Positions 8,541 to 18,184 of a stretch of DNA of 64,000 bases are shown in pieces. The translations under genes were made by a program, and so were the position numbers. This stretch comes from Ruminococcus sp. (GTDB lineage Bacteria > Bacillota > Clostridia > Oscillospirales > Acutalibacteraceae): contig JAFTIP010000002.1 of NCBI GenBank assembly GCA_017456845.1, forward strand, positions 57,453 to 121,452. The letters are read 5' to 3'. The notes under the pieces were generated by a model, which ran no database searches, was not told where the DNA came from, and was given only the letters and a program-made list of their open reading frames with translations. How positions within the stretch are numbered: the first letter of the stretch is position 1; each line of letters starts with the position of its first letter.

Positions 8541-9141
8541 TTTTTAACTCCTTTGAAACAAGTGTACATATTAAATAAAGCACTGCAAAAAGCAGCGAAT
8601 AATTATAACTCGAATTAAAAAGAAACAATAATCCGCATATTCCTACAGGTAACATAAAACACACCGTAAGCACGTTTAAAATTGTTTCTGACAATTTTAC
8701 TGAAAATCGCTTTTGTAAAAGTATTAAAACAATCTGACCGCCGTCTAAATATCTGACAGGCAAAAAATTAAAAGCACCTATCAATACGTTTGAAATAAAC
8801 AAGTCTCTAAAAAAATCCGCTTTAAACATTGCATGTAAAAGAAATGCTAATATTGAAAGCATAAAATTAACAGCGACACCGCCGATGTTAACTAAGAACT
8901 CAGCTTTATACGAAAGCATAGATAAATCAGCATTAATAGCAACATCGCCTAAATTAAAATTAACAGCTTTAAGTTTAGCCCCAGTAATTTTCATTACAAC
9001 AATGTGGCCCAACTCGTGAAGAAATGAAGATAATAAGCAGATTAGTACAGTTCCTCTTTTATCGCATAAAACAGCTAAGGAAAGAAAAGCAACCGCAGGA
9101 AACGAAAAATAAACGTCTACGCCAAAAAACTTAGCCTTCAT
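8530..9141 (-). CDS. M50 family site-2-type metalloprotease
   Basis: 203-residue membrane zinc protease resembling SpoIVFB. HELGH at about residue 42-46 is the zinc site, and YLDGGQ is the second ligand motif (DG). Five or six hydrophobic segments surround them. It overlaps the small membrane protein gene upstream by 11 bases, as spoIVFB follows spoIVFA in Bacillus. A sporulation-type role is inference. Confidence 0.85.
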   Translation of the reverse strand: MKAKFFGVDVYFSFPAVAFLSLAVLCDKRGTVLICLLSSFLHELGHIVVMKITGAKLKAVNFNLGDVAINADLSMLSYKAEFLVNIGGVAVNFMLSILAFLLHAMFKADFFRDLFISNVLIGAFNFLPVRYLDGGQIVLILLQKRFSVKLSETILNVLTVCFMLPVGICGLLFLFNSSYNYSLLFAVLYLICTLVSKELKNVS

Positions 9142-9472
9142 CAGGTGTTGAAAATACAGAAGAGAAATCCAAATTATCTAAATCGAAGTTATATACTACA
9201 GATTTTGAAATCTCACTCTGATACCAAGCTATTACTTTGTCATAAAGAGGAGTACTTAAGAATTTAATTATAAATACAAACAAAAGAACGCAAAGACTTA
9301 AGGTAAGCTGAATTGTAAGCACAGGATGCTTACTGTGCTTTTTTGATTTTGAAATTGCAACTTCCTCCAAAGTATCAACCTCGGGCTGTGTATACTCAGT
9401 TTTCACCACTGGAGTTGAAATACTTTGCCAATCATCATCAGAATAAACATTTCTGTTATTAAAGTTGTCCAT
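9131..9472 (-). CDS. Small single-pass membrane protein, unknown
   Basis: 113 residues: a polar N-terminus, a lysine-rich patch (KSKKHSKH), one membrane segment (TIQLTLSLCVLLFVFIIKFL) and a short extracytoplasmic tail. No family recognised. Its position directly before and overlapping a SpoIVFB-like protease suggests a partner such as the N-terminal half of SpoIVFA; the M23-like domain of SpoIVFA is absent. Confidence 0.7.
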   Translation of the reverse strand: MDNFNNRNVYSDDDWQSISTPVVKTEYTQPEVDTLEEVAISKSKKHSKHPVLTIQLTLSLCVLLFVFIIKFLSTPLYDKVIAWYQSEISKSVVYNFDLDNLDFSSVFSTPDEG

Positions 9473-9503
9473 AAAATCACCTGCTTAAATATATGCAGGG
9501 GAT

Positions 9504-10910
9504 TTAGAATTTTTGACCACCGAGGCGTGAAAAATCCTTTTTATTAAGCTGAACAAAGAAAATAACAGCCACAACCATTGCAACGTACTCAGCAATGGGA
9601 AAAGCAGCCCAAATTAAGTTTACACTTACACGAGAGAAAATAAAAGCAAGAGGCAGAATTAGAATAACCTGTCTTAAAAGCGACATGAGAAGGCTTCGAA
9701 CTCCCTTGCCTACCGACTGAAAAAGTGCAGTAAACACCACACCTACAGATGCTGGTAAAAAACAAAGACTGATTCTTCGTAACGCTACAATACCGATATC
9801 GATATAATCAGGCTCAAGCCCGAACAAATTAAGAAGCTCCTCAGGAAAAGCGTGAAACGCCATTGTTCCCAAAAGCATAATAACAGCGGCTATTGCAACT
9901 GCATATCGAAGGGTTTTCATCATACGTTCTTTAATTTTTGCTCCATAATTGTAGCCGATTATAGGAGAAATACCCTGATTAAGACCAAATACAGGCATAA
10001 ATACAAAGCTCTGCATTTTATAATAAACACCGTAAACTGTTTGTGCGGCAGTAGAAACGTCAGCACCATAAGCACCTGATGTTTTAATAATAAAGTTAAT
10101 GAGGGCAACCGTGAGCGAGCCTACAGCTTGCATAACAATACCCGACAGACCTACTTTATAGATATCCTTAATAACTCCAAACTCAAATTTAAAACCCTTG
10201 AACGAAATTCTGATTCCTGTATTTTTCTTAAACAGAATAATTATCAGATAAAACATAGCAATAAACTGACCCGCAACAGTCGCAATGGCAGCACCTCGTA
10301 CGCCCATTTCAGGAAAAAATCCAACACCGAATACTAAAAGCCAGTCAAGAATAATATTAATAACAGCTCCGATTATGTGAGAACTCATAGGCAGAAGCAT
10401 ATTACCGGTAGCCTGAATACATTTTTCCAACATAACCTGTACGAATGAGCCCAGAGAAAACACCAGAGCTATGGTAAGGTATTCTGTGCCATATGTAACA
10501 ATCTGCTCGCTTCCGCTATTAAGAAAAATCATAAACGGCTTTGATAAAAATATACCTATAATCGCAAAAACAACCCAAGTGGCAACAGCAAGCAACACGC
10601 CGTGTGTGGCGGCATATTCTGCCTCTTTACGCCTGCCTTCGCCTAAGCGTCTTGCAATAAGTGAGTTAACACCAACGGCAGTACCAACCGCAAACGCAAC
10701 CATTAAAAGCTGCATAGGGTACGCCAGCGATACCGCGGTAAGTGCATCCGAGTTACCGCCATAAGCACCAAGAAACATACTGTCAACCACATTATAAAGT
10801 GCCTGAATAAGCATCGAAAACATGGCAGGAATGCTCATTTTTAAAATAAGACCTAATACCGGCGCTGTGCCCATTCGCTCTGTGTTTTTATTTTTCATTG
10901 ATTTTTCCAT
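9504..10910 (-). CDS. MATE family efflux transporter
   Basis: 468-residue, 12-segment cation-coupled multidrug/toxin extrusion transporter. The N-half signature SIPAMFSMLIQALYNVVDSM with FLG and the mid-protein LNQGISPIIGYNYGA (second MatE half) are visible. Its ATG overlaps the last base of the VanZ-like gene stop. Substrate cannot be assigned. Confidence 0.92.
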   Translation of the reverse strand: MEKSMKNKNTERMGTAPVLGLILKMSIPAMFSMLIQALYNVVDSMFLGAYGGNSDALTAVSLAYPMQLLMVAFAVGTAVGVNSLIARRLGEGRRKEAEYAATHGVLLAVATWVVFAIIGIFLSKPFMIFLNSGSEQIVTYGTEYLTIALVFSLGSFVQVMLEKCIQATGNMLLPMSSHIIGAVINIILDWLLVFGVGFFPEMGVRGAAIATVAGQFIAMFYLIIILFKKNTGIRISFKGFKFEFGVIKDIYKVGLSGIVMQAVGSLTVALINFIIKTSGAYGADVSTAAQTVYGVYYKMQSFVFMPVFGLNQGISPIIGYNYGAKIKERMMKTLRYAVAIAAVIMLLGTMAFHAFPEELLNLFGLEPDYIDIGIVALRRISLCFLPASVGVVFTALFQSVGKGVRSLLMSLLRQVILILPLAFIFSRVSVNLIWAAFPIAEYVAMVVAVIFFVQLNKKDFSRLGGQKF

Positions 10911-11395
10911 TACTTTTCCTTCTCTGAATTCTTAGTTTTATGATTATGAATTAAAAGAGCTATAAAAAAAACTCCTACCACACCCAATAATGAACCTGTA
11001 AAATCTATTACCAAATCTGAGAACTGAAAGGCTCTGCCATCGGAGAATAATTGTATGCACTCGTCAATAACAGCTGTTGATACAGGCAGTAAAACTGAAA
11101 ATATCAGCGTTTTGGCTTTTATACCGAAAAAACTTAAAAAGGTAGACACCGAAAGAACGCCTAAAAGCCCAAACTCACCAAAATGTGCAAGAGTACGAAC
11201 AATGCTCTGATTAAATGTAAAATTAAGCTTAAGAGCAGCACATATACTATTAAGAAAAGCCATTACTCTGCCAGAATAAGCACTTGAAACCTGTGCCGTT
11301 TGTGCTGAATTTGAGAATATAAACACCACAAGAGAAAGTGTAAGCAAAACCAGCAGAATCCTCACCACTATAAGGTAGCTAAATTTAAATTTCAT
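10910..11395 (-). CDS. VanZ family membrane protein
   Basis: 161-residue four-helix membrane protein. The VanZ signature is seen in FSNSAQTAQVSS, HFGEFGLLGVL and DECIQLFSDGRAFQFSDLVID. VanZ-like proteins are linked to teicoplanin resistance in the van cluster, but isolated chromosomal copies have unknown roles. An ATG 12 bases upstream is almost at the predicted transcription start, so the later ATG with GGGTGAT upstream is preferred. Confidence 0.85.
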   Translation of the reverse strand: MKFKFSYLIVVRILLVLLTLSLVVFIFSNSAQTAQVSSAYSGRVMAFLNSICAALKLNFTFNQSIVRTLAHFGEFGLLGVLSVSTFLSFFGIKAKTLIFSVLLPVSTAVIDECIQLFSDGRAFQFSDLVIDFTGSLLGVVGVFFIALLIHNHKTKNSEKEK

Positions 11396-11416
11396 ATAAT
11401 CACCCATTTTAAGTAT

Positions 11417-11445
11417 ATTTTATCTAATTTAGGATGATATGTCAA
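11417..11445 (-). promoter_or_regulatory. Promoter of the vanZ-MATE operon
   Basis: Minus-strand TTGACA, 17-bp spacer, TAAAAT. It lies back-to-back with the promoter of the rightward gene. Confidence 0.8.
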
Positions 11446-11453
11446 TTTTATTG

Positions 11454-11482
11454 TTGTAAAATCTGAAAGAATATTATATAAT
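11454..11482 (+). promoter_or_regulatory. Promoter of the small multidrug export gene
   Basis: TTGTAA, 17-bp spacer, perfect TATAAT. Start of transcription near 11489 leaves a leader before the ATG at 11532. Confidence 0.7.
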
Positions 11483-11531
11483 ATTAAGTAATATGCCTAA
11501 GGCGTTACAGAAAACTTCACCGAGGTGGATT

Positions 11532-12101
11532 ATGCTTAGTAAAATCAGAACTATAGCTCTTTCGGCTGCTGCAACAATTGATGAAGAAAAGCTTGGCTTG
11601 ACCGAAAGAATAGTAAATACAATGGTAGGCTTGCTTGGCGGTTTTCCTGCTGAGCTGGTTGTTTTCATTATTTCTCTGTTCCCTATTCTGGAGTGCCGCG
11701 GCGGTATGATTGCCGCAAGCCTTCTGGGTGTTGACTACTGGGTTGCCGCTATTATAAGTGCTATTGGAAATCTTCTTCCTATTCCTTTTATCTTTTTATT
11801 TATTGAAAAGATATTTAATCTTATGAAGAAAACAAAGCATCTTGGCAAGCTTGTTAATAAGATTGAAGCAAAAGCCATGAGTAAGTCTGAAAAAATCACA
11901 AAATATAAGAGATTCGGGCTTCTTCTTTTCGTTGGTATTCCCCTTCCCGGTACAGGTGCGTGGACAGGTGCACTTATAGCCGTGCTTTTAAAGCTTAATC
12001 TTAAAGATTCTGTTATCAGTATACTTTTAGGCGTTATTATGGCTATGGGCATTATGTCCTTCATCACCTACGGAATTCCGTGGATTGTTACATTATTCTG
12101 A
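11532..12101 (+). CDS. Small multi-drug export protein (COG2426)
   Basis: 189-residue membrane protein of the Sm_multidrug_ex family. The central PILECRGGMIAASLLGV and the LLFVGIPLPGTGAWTGALIA motif define the family; four to five membrane segments. The function is not well tested despite the name. The start with GAGGTGG 5 bases upstream is preferred to an ATG 39 bases earlier, which sits at the transcription start. Confidence 0.85.
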   Translation: MLSKIRTIALSAAATIDEEKLGLTERIVNTMVGLLGGFPAELVVFIISLFPILECRGGMIAASLLGVDYWVAAIISAIGNLLPIPFIFLFIEKIFNLMKKTKHLGKLVNKIEAKAMSKSEKITKYKRFGLLLFVGIPLPGTGAWTGALIAVLLKLNLKDSVISILLGVIMAMGIMSFITYGIPWIVTLF

Positions 12102-12108
12102 TTATTTA

Positions 12109-12137
12109 GGGCAATTTTTATAATTGCCCATATTTTT
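12109..12137 (+). terminator. Hairpin terminator before the flavoprotein gene
   Basis: GGGCAATT and AATTGCCC with a 5-nt loop, followed by ATATTTTTTAG. It ends just before the ribosome binding site of the next gene and may only partly terminate, since no separate promoter is evident for that gene. Confidence 0.65.
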
Positions 12138-12148
12138 TAGGTGTTATT

Positions 12149-13366
12149 ATGAATAAACATTTTGATGTTGCTGTTATCGGCGGCGGTGCAGGCGGACTAT
12201 TCTTTACAGCACAAGCAGCAAACAAGCACAAAAATCTAAAAATTGCTGTTATCGAAAAAAATCAAAGAGTAGGTAAAAAGCTTTTGGTCACAGGTAACGG
12301 CAGATGCAACCTGACAAACTTATACGCAAACGAGTCGGATTATCACGGAAGCTTCGCACCTTTTATAAAGAATGTATTAGCTTCATGCTCTACTCAAAGG
12401 CTTCTTGAACTTTTCGCCGACATGGGACTTATAACAAGAGCAGACGACTTTGGCAGAGTGTATCCGAAATCAAACCAAGCAAGCTCTGTTCTGGACGTTT
12501 TACGCTTTAACTGCGATAAAGATAACGTTCACTTCTTATGTGAAAATAAGGCTTATAAGGTTGTTAAAGAAAACAATTTTTTCAAAATCACAACCGATAA
12601 AGAAAGTATTACTGCTGACAAAGTTATTTTTTCATCCGGCGGTGCAGCGGCACCGAAAGCAGGCGGAGATAAGTACGGATATGAACTGTTAAAATCACTT
12701 GGTCATACTATAATTACCCCCTCCCCTGCTTTATGTCCGATTAACGTTAAGTCAGAGTATATTAAGTCTCTTAAAGGTATACGTGTACAAGGTGAAATCA
12801 GTCTCATCTCGGGCAACAAAACAATCAGCACTGAAACAGGAGAAATCCAATTTACCGAAAATGCTCTTTCCGGTATTTGTGTTTTTAATTTATCTCAGTA
12901 CGTCGAAAAAGACAAAGACTACACATTAAGAATAAAGCTGATGCCTGAAACAGAGTTTAGCGAAATTATAGATATACTCAGCAACAATCAGAGGGTATTT
13001 GGCAAACTTGATGCCGAAAATATAATGACCGGTATTTTTCATAAAAGGATAGCTCAGGCACTTATAAAATCAGCAAGAATCAGCTTTGACAAAAAAGTTA
13101 AAGATTTAACCGAGCGTGAAATTAAAACCCTGGCAAAGCTTATCAACAACTTTGATTTTAATATATCAGGGCTTGCTGACTTTAACAATGCACAGTTAAC
13201 AAAAGGCGGAGTTAAAGGGGACGAAATCAACCCTGATACCATGGAAAGCAAGAAGATAAAAGGGCTTTATATTATTGGAGAAGCCATAGACTGCAACGGC
13301 GATTGCGGAGGATACAACCTACACTTTGCCTTTGCAACAGGATATATAGCGGCGATAGGATTATGA
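12149..13366 (+). CDS. HI0933/BaiN-family FAD-dependent oxidoreductase
   Basis: 405 residues. N-terminal FAD-binding dinucleotide fold VAVIGGGAGGLFFTAQA, then KKLLVTGNGRCNLTN and the C-terminal GLYIIGEAIDCNGDCGGYN, all typical of the HI0933 (YhiN/BaiN) flavoprotein family. Physiological substrate unknown here; BaiN itself acts in bile acid dehydroxylation, which is not implied. Overlaps the next flavoprotein gene by 4 bases. Confidence 0.9.
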   Translation: MNKHFDVAVIGGGAGGLFFTAQAANKHKNLKIAVIEKNQRVGKKLLVTGNGRCNLTNLYANESDYHGSFAPFIKNVLASCSTQRLLELFADMGLITRADDFGRVYPKSNQASSVLDVLRFNCDKDNVHFLCENKAYKVVKENNFFKITTDKESITADKVIFSSGGAAAPKAGGDKYGYELLKSLGHTIITPSPALCPINVKSEYIKSLKGIRVQGEISLISGNKTISTETGEIQFTENALSGICVFNLSQYVEKDKDYTLRIKLMPETEFSEIIDILSNNQRVFGKLDAENIMTGIFHKRIAQALIKSARISFDKKVKDLTEREIKTLAKLINNFDFNISGLADFNNAQLTKGGVKGDEINPDTMESKKIKGLYIIGEAIDCNGDCGGYNLHFAFATGYIAAIGL

Positions 13367-14937
13367 TTAAAGTAAAAAATCTTAAATTACCTGTAAACTA
13401 CACAGCAAATGACATTAAGCTTGCATTAACAAAAAGTCTTAAGCTTAAAGAAGAAAGCATTGAAAGCTTCAGACTTAGCAGATTAAGCATAGATGCAAGA
13501 AAAAAAGATAACGTTTTTTATAATGCAACGATTACGGCTAAGCTTAGAGTAAACGAAGATAGAATCCTTAGCAAGTTCCAAAACACAGAAAAGTACACCC
13601 CATACAGATACAGTTTTACACCTACAAAATCACTTAAAGAAAGACCCGTGGTAATCGGTAGCGGACCTGCAGGCCTTTTTGCGGCACTTTCTTTGGCAAG
13701 ATTCGGTGAAAAACCTATTGTTATCGAACGCGGTAAGGATGTTGACAAAAGAACAGAGGATGTAGAGCTTTTCTTTAAATATGCAATGCTGAGCACAACC
13801 TCAAACATCCAATTTGGCGAAGGCGGAGCGGGCACTTTTTCTGACGGTAAGCTTAACACAGGAACCAACGACAGCCGAGCCATCCAGGTGCTGAGAACTT
13901 TCGTAGAGTTTGGTGCTCAGGAAGAAATACTTATAAACGCCAAGCCTCATATCGGAACCGACGTGCTTAAGAACGTTATCAAAAACATCCGCAAAGAGAT
14001 AATATCTTTAGGCGGTGAGTTTTGGTTTGAGGCTACTGTTACCGACCTTGAGGTTAAGAACCACGAGCTTAAAAGTATTACGGTATTAAAAGGCAACAAT
14101 AAAGAAGTAATAGACACAAACTGCGCTGTACTGGCAATCGGTCACAGTGCAAGGGATACCTTTGAAATGCTTCTGAATAAAGGAATCATCCTTCAACAAA
14201 AACCTTTTTCAATGGGCGTAAGAATTGAACACAAGGCAAGTGAAATCAACAAATCCCAGTATGGAAGCTTCGCCCCTAAGCTTCCTACTGCTGACTATAA
14301 GCTTAATATAAAAGATTCTACAGGCAGAGGAGTATACACCTTCTGCATGTGTCCGGGAGGTTATGTTGTAAACGCCTCCAGCGAAGAAGGCATGCTTTGC
14401 ACTAACGGTATGAGTTACAGCAAAAGAGACGGCGATAACTCCAATTCAGCTATATTGGTAAGTATATATCCCCAAGATTTCGATTCAATCTCTCCCCTTG
14501 CAGGAGTTGAACTGCAAAGAGAAATTGAGCGTAAAGCTTTTGAACTTGGCGGCAAAGATTATTGTGCTCCTGTAGAAACCGTAGGCAGTTTTTTAAACGA
14601 AAGCAACAACAAAATCACAAGTGTAAAACCTACCATCAACCCCGGATACACCTTAGCAAAAATTGAAAGTATTTTTCCCGAATATATAAATAAGGGACTT
14701 AAAGATGGACTTTCAGGTTTTGCAAGGAAACTAAAGGCTTTTTCAGCTGAAGAAGCTGTGCTCACGGCGGCTGAAACAAGAAGCTCTTCACCTGTAAGAA
14801 TTGTAAGAGATGAAAGTTTGCAGGCACTTAACATCAAAGGTCTTTACCCTTGCGGTGAAGGTGCAGGCTATGCCGGAGGTATAGTATCTGCGGCAGTTGA
14901 CGGCATAAAATGTGCTGAAATGATTTTAACAAAATAA
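13363..14937 (+). CDS. COG2509 FAD-dependent dehydrogenase
   Basis: 524 residues. The N-terminal ~90 residues form the extra domain of this family; the FAD-binding fold follows (PVVIGSGPAGLFAALSLA) with NIQFGEGGAGTFSDGKLNT and C-terminal LYPCGEGAGYAGGIVSAA. It is an uncharacterised but widespread family. The start is the ATG overlapping the upstream stop (ATGA); an in-frame codon 60 bases earlier lies inside the previous gene. Confidence 0.9.
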   Translation: MIKVKNLKLPVNYTANDIKLALTKSLKLKEESIESFRLSRLSIDARKKDNVFYNATITAKLRVNEDRILSKFQNTEKYTPYRYSFTPTKSLKERPVVIGSGPAGLFAALSLARFGEKPIVIERGKDVDKRTEDVELFFKYAMLSTTSNIQFGEGGAGTFSDGKLNTGTNDSRAIQVLRTFVEFGAQEEILINAKPHIGTDVLKNVIKNIRKEIISLGGEFWFEATVTDLEVKNHELKSITVLKGNNKEVIDTNCAVLAIGHSARDTFEMLLNKGIILQQKPFSMGVRIEHKASEINKSQYGSFAPKLPTADYKLNIKDSTGRGVYTFCMCPGGYVVNASSEEGMLCTNGMSYSKRDGDNSNSAILVSIYPQDFDSISPLAGVELQREIERKAFELGGKDYCAPVETVGSFLNESNNKITSVKPTINPGYTLAKIESIFPEYINKGLKDGLSGFARKLKAFSAEEAVLTAAETRSSSPVRIVRDESLQALNIKGLYPCGEGAGYAGGIVSAAVDGIKCAEMILTK

Positions 14938-14941
14938 GTAA

Positions 14942-14976
14942 ACACCTGAGTTAGATAAAGTACTCAGGTGTTTTTC
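14942..14976. terminator. Bidirectional terminator
   Basis: ACACCTGAGT and ACTCAGGTGT (10 bp) followed by TTTTC on the plus strand. It separates the flavoprotein operon from the convergent ClC gene. Confidence 0.85.
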
Positions 14977-14977
14977 T

Positions 14978-16579
14978 TTAAATAACATTATCGATGTGCT
15001 CGTCAAAATCTTGAGATCCTACAATTGAAAGTAGTTCTTCCTTAGTGGCAGGTTCATCATAAGTGGAATATCTGATGTGGAGTATATCACCGGACTTAAG
15101 CTGTTTACCGCCGTGCACATCAACCTCAGCATCTGAGTCTTCCCTTTTAACAGACAAAACAAAAAGATTGCTTGGCCATAAAATGTCGCGAATTTGCTTG
15201 CCTACTGCAAAGGAATTCAACTCAACTTCTACAAAGGTATCATAAACCTTGCACTCTTTACCGTGGTAATAATTTTCCACGGTATTATCAAGAGCAATAT
15301 CTGTTATAGACTGAACACCAAACATTTCAGTAATAACGTAAGAAATACAAGTAGCTACAATCACCGGTAGAATGTAACCGCTGCATGAAAGTGCCTCTAT
15401 AGCAAAAACCATGGCAGTAAAAGGCGTTTTCATCATTCCCGAAATGCATGCAGAAATTCCAAGCACAACAATAAAGGTATAAAACTCCTCGCTTACTCCA
15501 AGGGTAACAAGACCTTTACCGGTCAGTGCCGCAACTGTAGCACCAATTGCCATTATAGGAAGAAATAATCCTCCTGTAATTCCGCAAGAATTGGCTGAAA
15601 AGGTAAGGGTTGTCCTGATTAACAGTATGGCAACAAGCATTACAAAAGCAGGTGAAGAAACCATTAGCTCATCAATAAGATGATGGCCTGTTGATACAAA
15701 AGAAAAAGAGCATAGACCCGCAATCAAGGTTAATACATATACAGCAAATATCTTATACTTATGAGGTACAGAAGACAGCTTTTTGTTAACTACAAAGCTT
15801 ATAAACTTATAGTACTTAAGAATAATAACGGCAAGAACACCAACCACAATACCGACAATAACGGGAATCCATATATGACTGATTTTAACCTCGGGTAAAG
15901 CAATCTCATGAAATAGACGAGTATTAATATTAAAGAACAACGAAAGAATTTCAGTAGTAATATGGGCAAACATTACAGAGGTTGATGCAACAATCATTAT
16001 CATAGGAGAGAAGCTTTGGTGAGCTTCCTCAAGAGCAAAAACAATACCCGAAACAGGGGCACCGGTTGCAACAGAAAAACCTGCACAGGAACCGCCTGTC
16101 ATGGAATAACGGCTCCAGACTCTGTGCTTCTTTAAAAGCGGCGAAACACTTGCACCGCCCAAAAGTGTACCCATCTGAACCGAAGGACCTTCGTTACCCA
16201 AAGGAACACCGATTAAAAAGGACAAAAGCGATAGAAAAAAAACACCAACTGTATGTGTAAACCACTTAAAAGGAAGTACTCCTCTTAATATACCAATAGA
16301 AGTTGGGATTCCGCCGCCCTTAAGATTAGGTACCTTTTTATAAAGAAACGACAGTAATATGGATAAACCAATAAAGCCGACAATCACCAATGCAATCCAA
16401 TAAGGATTAGTTCTCAAAAAACTATAGCCAGATTCAGACACACCGATTACTATACCGGCACACACTTTGTAACTGGTTATAACAAGAGCTGTAAGTACAC
16501 CTGTTATAGAACCAAACACAAAGGCAGGGCATACCAAATTAATAAAATAGTTGATATAATTTTTAAACTTAGCACTCAT
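14978..16579 (-). CDS. clcA: ClC family chloride channel/transporter
   Basis: 533-residue ClC protein with a C-terminal TrkA-C (RCK_C) domain (about the last 80 residues, ending in HIRYSTYDE). The selectivity-filter motifs are GGGIPTS (GSGIP position), GNEGPSVQMG (GxEGP, with the gating glutamate present) and GGLFLP (GxFxP). The gating glutamate suggests a Cl-/H+ antiporter. The first of the three motifs has Gly in place of Ser. The start MSAKFKNYIN has GAGGAAAT upstream; an in-frame ATG 69 bases earlier is less likely. Confidence 0.9.
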   Translation of the reverse strand: MSAKFKNYINYFINLVCPAFVFGSITGVLTALVITSYKVCAGIVIGVSESGYSFLRTNPYWIALVIVGFIGLSILLSFLYKKVPNLKGGGIPTSIGILRGVLPFKWFTHTVGVFFLSLLSFLIGVPLGNEGPSVQMGTLLGGASVSPLLKKHRVWSRYSMTGGSCAGFSVATGAPVSGIVFALEEAHQSFSPMIMIVASTSVMFAHITTEILSLFFNINTRLFHEIALPEVKISHIWIPVIVGIVVGVLAVIILKYYKFISFVVNKKLSSVPHKYKIFAVYVLTLIAGLCSFSFVSTGHHLIDELMVSSPAFVMLVAILLIRTTLTFSANSCGITGGLFLPIMAIGATVAALTGKGLVTLGVSEEFYTFIVVLGISACISGMMKTPFTAMVFAIEALSCSGYILPVIVATCISYVITEMFGVQSITDIALDNTVENYYHGKECKVYDTFVEVELNSFAVGKQIRDILWPSNLFVLSVKREDSDAEVDVHGGKQLKSGDILHIRYSTYDEPATKEELLSIVGSQDFDEHIDNVI

Positions 16580-16631
16580 AATATTTCCTCGAACCTCTAA
16601 GAATATGATTATTATACCACTAATAATACAA

Positions 16632-16638
16632 ATTGCAA
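16632..16638. other. Candidate attL core ATTGCAA
   Basis: ATTGCAA occurs here, just outside the integrase terminator, and again at 60995-61001 just beyond the last phage terminator. The pair would bound a 44.4-kb prophage. Seven bases is short, although serine recombinases need only a small common core. Position is the main support. Confidence 0.35.
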
Positions 16639-16648
16639 GAATGCACAA

Positions 16649-16676
16649 AAAAACGGCAAGTCATCACTTACCGTTT
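16649..16676 (-). terminator. Terminator of the serine recombinase gene
   Basis: On the minus strand ACGGTAAGT and ACTTGCCGT (8 of 9 paired, GATG loop) are followed by TTTTTTTG. It overlaps the end of the recombinase gene and marks the left end of the prophage. Confidence 0.8.
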
Positions 16677-18184
16677 TTGGTGGAACATAACGCACGGCAT
16701 ACGAACTCTGCACCCTCGGTGCCGAGGCTGTCAACCTCGGCCAGGGTAATGGTACGCTTATCACCGGAATAGTTAAAGGTTATGGTTACTTTATCATCAT
16801 ACACAAACACGGCATTTACAAAGGTTTGCACCAGCTGCTTTTGGCACTCCGGATCCTTTATGTTTTTATCCCGCATTTCATATAAGAAAAATAAAATGTG
16901 ATCACGGGTGAGCTGCCAGGACCGTACAAGCTCAAGGTGCGAAAGCTCGGCCTCGATTTCCGCACGCTGTGCATCCAACTCATCCATACGCTTTTTGGTG
17001 GCATCGTTGAATATGCCAGCCTCAATAGCTTTTATAATATTGGCGGTGGCCTTATCCACCTCGGCCATTTTCCGCTTTAAGGCATCGGCAAGATCATTAT
17101 CCGCATTTTGCTCCTGGTAGTACGCAAAAACACCATCGGCAATAAACTCCAGCAGCTCCTCATCATTGAGCAGATCCACAACAGCGTTAAGCACAATGCC
17201 CTCGATCCACTCCTGCCGCACGGCTTTTTTGTGGCAGGTACGCTCCCGCTTACGCTTGGTGCAGATATAATAATTATGCTTGGCACCGGTTTTGCTGGTA
17301 CCACTTTCACCCACCATATTGGAGCCACAATGCCCACAGAAAAGTTTATCAGTTAGAATATAATCAGCACGGCTCCAGGTGTGCGCCGGTGCCCTTTTGT
17401 TTACTTTTAGCATTTCCTGCACCTTTGCAAATGTTTCCACATCAATTATGGCCGGCACGCCGCCCTCAATTCTTATATCATCCTTATAGGTATATACACC
17501 GATATACTTTTCATTTTTAAGCATTGAGTGCAGGCTGTTTTTGGTGAACTTACCGCCCCGGAGGGTACGGAGCCCACGGTTGTTGAGCTCGGTAACAATT
17601 TCTGTAACGGTGCTGCCCTTGGCGTACATATCAAACACCAAGCGGACAGTTGGCGCCGTTTCCGGATCTATCACAAATTTTTTAGTGGCAGGATCCGTTT
17701 TGTACCCCAGAGGCCTATTGCCCCCGGTGCTTTGGCATTTTTCAGCACTTGCCCGTTGGCCACGCAGGATATTTTGGGAAAGCTGGAGGCTGTAATATTC
17801 AGCCATACCCTCAAGCACGCTTTCCAAAATAACACCCTCCGGGCTGTCTGGGATGCTTTCAGCAACATATACCACCTTTACACCATTCTTTTTACAGCGG
17901 TATTTATTGAAAGCGATCTCCTCACGGTTACGCCCAAAGCGATCTATTTTCCACAATATTATTGTATCAAACTGCTTTTTGGCCGTATCTTTGAGCATTT
18001 CCTGGAATTGCTCACGGTTATCATTGCGGCCCGTCATTGCTCTGTCGCAGTATTCTTTTACGATGGTAAGCCCGTGTGCTGCCGCATACTTGTAGGCCTC
18101 GGCAAGCTGCCCCTCAATACTTTGCTCACCCTGCCTGTGGCTGGAGTACCGGGCATAAACCACCGCTATACGCTTTTTGCTCAT
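16664..18184 (-). CDS. Large serine recombinase (phage integrase)
   Basis: 506 residues. The N-terminal resolvase domain has YARYSS with the nucleophile serine at about residue 14, plus WKIDRFGRNREE. The recombinase domain (about residues 170-270) contains RPLGYK and GKFTKNSLHSMLKNEKYIG. A zinc ribbon follows (CGHCGSNMV...CTKRKRERTC), then a coiled-coil and C-terminal segment. It catalyses attP x attB integration. The ATG overlaps the stop of the upstream gene (ATGA); a TTG 54 bases upstream in frame lies within that gene and is not preferred. Leftmost gene of the prophage. Confidence 0.95.
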   Translation of the reverse strand: MSKKRIAVVYARYSSHRQGEQSIEGQLAEAYKYAAAHGLTIVKEYCDRAMTGRNDNREQFQEMLKDTAKKQFDTIILWKIDRFGRNREEIAFNKYRCKKNGVKVVYVAESIPDSPEGVILESVLEGMAEYYSLQLSQNILRGQRASAEKCQSTGGNRPLGYKTDPATKKFVIDPETAPTVRLVFDMYAKGSTVTEIVTELNNRGLRTLRGGKFTKNSLHSMLKNEKYIGVYTYKDDIRIEGGVPAIIDVETFAKVQEMLKVNKRAPAHTWSRADYILTDKLFCGHCGSNMVGESGTSKTGAKHNYYICTKRKRERTCHKKAVRQEWIEGIVLNAVVDLLNDEELLEFIADGVFAYYQEQNADNDLADALKRKMAEVDKATANIIKAIEAGIFNDATKKRMDELDAQRAEIEAELSHLELVRSWQLTRDHILFFLYEMRDKNIKDPECQKQLVQTFVNAVFVYDDKVTITFNYSGDKRTITLAEVDSLGTEGAEFVCRALCSTKNGK